Source: an uncultured Phycisphaerales bacterium | Lineage (GTDB): Bacteria > Planctomycetota > Phycisphaerae > Phycisphaerales > SM1A02 | DNA: 6,698 nucleotides | Assembly (NCBI GenBank): GCA_946886375.1 | Contig: CAMPIL010000202.1 | Span: 1-6,698 of the forward strand | Reading direction: 5' to 3' | In this document: in pieces, positions 6,533-6,698 of the stretch | Layout of the letters: every line of letters starts with the position of its first letter | Position numbering within the stretch: the first letter of the stretch is position 1 | Made by a program: the position numbers and the translations under genes | The notes under the pieces: model-generated | Databases searched by the model: none | Told to the model about the DNA's origin: nothing | What the model saw: only the letters and a program-made list of their open reading frames with translations

Positions 6533-6626
6533 AGCATCAGGCAGAAAGCATAGGATCACCAAAGTCGTGCGCGACGTGCGCACGCGGCGTGCCGCGTCTC
6601 TCTGCGTTATGCTTGATCAATGCTTT
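6531..6626. repeat. Four AAGCAT words, two direct and two inverted, flanking the hairpins
   Basis: AAAGCAT occurs at 6531-6537 (its first base overlapping the SRPBCC stop codon) and again at 6545-6551. Its reverse complement occurs as ATGCTT at 6609-6614 and ATGCTTT at 6620-6626. The outer pairs face each other across the GC-rich hairpins, so a long-range stem is possible, and GATCA also recurs next to the inner copies. The last copy overlaps the likely start codon of the next gene. The words are short, and their meaning, if any, is unknown. Confidence 0.4.
6567..6597 (+). terminator. Two overlapping GC-rich hairpins after the SRPBCC gene
   Basis: Two short perfect stems lie 34 bases after the SRPBCC stop. 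The first pairs 6567-6572 (GTGCGC) with 6578-6583 around a five-base loop; the second pairs 6582-6587 (ACGCGG) with 6592-6597 around CGTG. They share two bases, so only one can fully form at a time. The sequence after them is pyrimidine-rich (TCTCTCTGCGTT) but not a true U-run. A weak or factor-assisted terminator is the simplest reading; in GC-rich DNA such stems also occur by chance. Confidence 0.4.
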
Positions 6627-6698
6627 GCCTTGTGACTGATCTCATTTTTTCCACCAAGATCACTTCGACCGCTTCGTCGCTGGGCGTGCAGGTCAAAG
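6620..6698 (+). CDS. Start of a protein cut by the window edge, possibly receiver-like
   Basis: An open frame runs from the ATG at 6620 to the end of the window (26 codons) without a stop. It reads MLCLVTDLIFSTKI and then TSTASSLGVQVK. The alternation of a short beta strand with an Asp, a helix with Lys, and a second strand recalls small response-regulator-like proteins that begin with V.DLxFxxKI.xTA..LGV, which I recall as uncharacterised proteins in several bacteria. A GTG at 6632 is an alternative start. No clear ribosome site is visible, and TATGCT at 6608-6613 might be a -10 box. Too little sequence is present to name a function; the call is a pattern memory supported by the open frame. 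Confidence 0.45.
   Translation, partial: MLCLVTDLIFSTKITSTASSLGVQVK

Noticed and set aside
6148..6639. 163-codon open frame overlapping the SRPBCC gene in another + frame
   Set aside because: It is Arg/Ser-rich without motifs, while the frame at 6071-6532 carries a clear SRPBCC pattern.
1..6698. Mobile element, phage, defence system, CRISPR or RNA gene
   Set aside because: No transposase, integrase, nuclease, methylase or repeat-spacer pattern and no tRNA or rRNA sequence was seen on either strand; gene content is housekeeping, envelope and signalling.

Overview
This window is an ordinary-looking stretch of chromosome from a GC-rich bacterium. It is densely coded, and there are no transposase, integrase, phage, CRISPR or tRNA signals. 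The best guess for the source is Planctomycetota, possibly a Phycisphaerae-like lineage. That rests on remembered protein flavour: the variant active-site lysine segment of LysA, single-domain PilZ proteins beside an AsmA-like protein, and the start of a small receiver-like protein at the right edge. It is an inference, not a demonstrated assignment.

Layout. (1) Bases 1-221 hold the C-terminal end of a single-chain-type glycine dehydrogenase (gcvP, + strand). (2) A compound hairpin at 229-273 fills the gap to a convergent gene. (3) On the - strand, 279-1277 encodes a Tat-exported metallo-beta-lactamase-fold hydrolase with a complete set of metal ligands. (4) A divergent intergenic region at 1278-1378 has a plausible -10 box for each direction. 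(5) On the + strand follow a 149-residue protein with four predicted membrane segments (1379-1828) and, four bases later, a 532-residue membrane-anchored AsmA-like protein (1833-3431). (6) Two tandem single-domain PilZ proteins follow (3549-3995 and 4098-4547). They align without a gap over 148 residues at about 47% identity, and both keep the c-di-GMP-binding motifs. (7) lysA, diaminopimelate decarboxylase, lies at 4671-5972. (8) An SRPBCC/AHSA1-type small protein lies at 6071-6532. (9) A short gap with GC-rich hairpins and repeated AAGCAT words precedes the first codons of another + strand gene, cut by the window edge (about 6620-6698).

How the genes relate. The membrane protein and AsmA-like gene are very probably co-transcribed and may be translationally coupled. 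The PilZ pair lies on the same strand after them, with gaps of about 100 bases, and could link c-di-GMP signalling to envelope or surface functions; this is a positional guess only. lysA and gcvP are housekeeping amino-acid genes with no evident functional tie to their neighbours. I do not see a convincing novel system. The points most worth a second look are the PilZ duplication with its conserved C-terminal tail, the uncharacterised membrane protein coupled to the AsmA-like gene, and the two structured intergenic regions.
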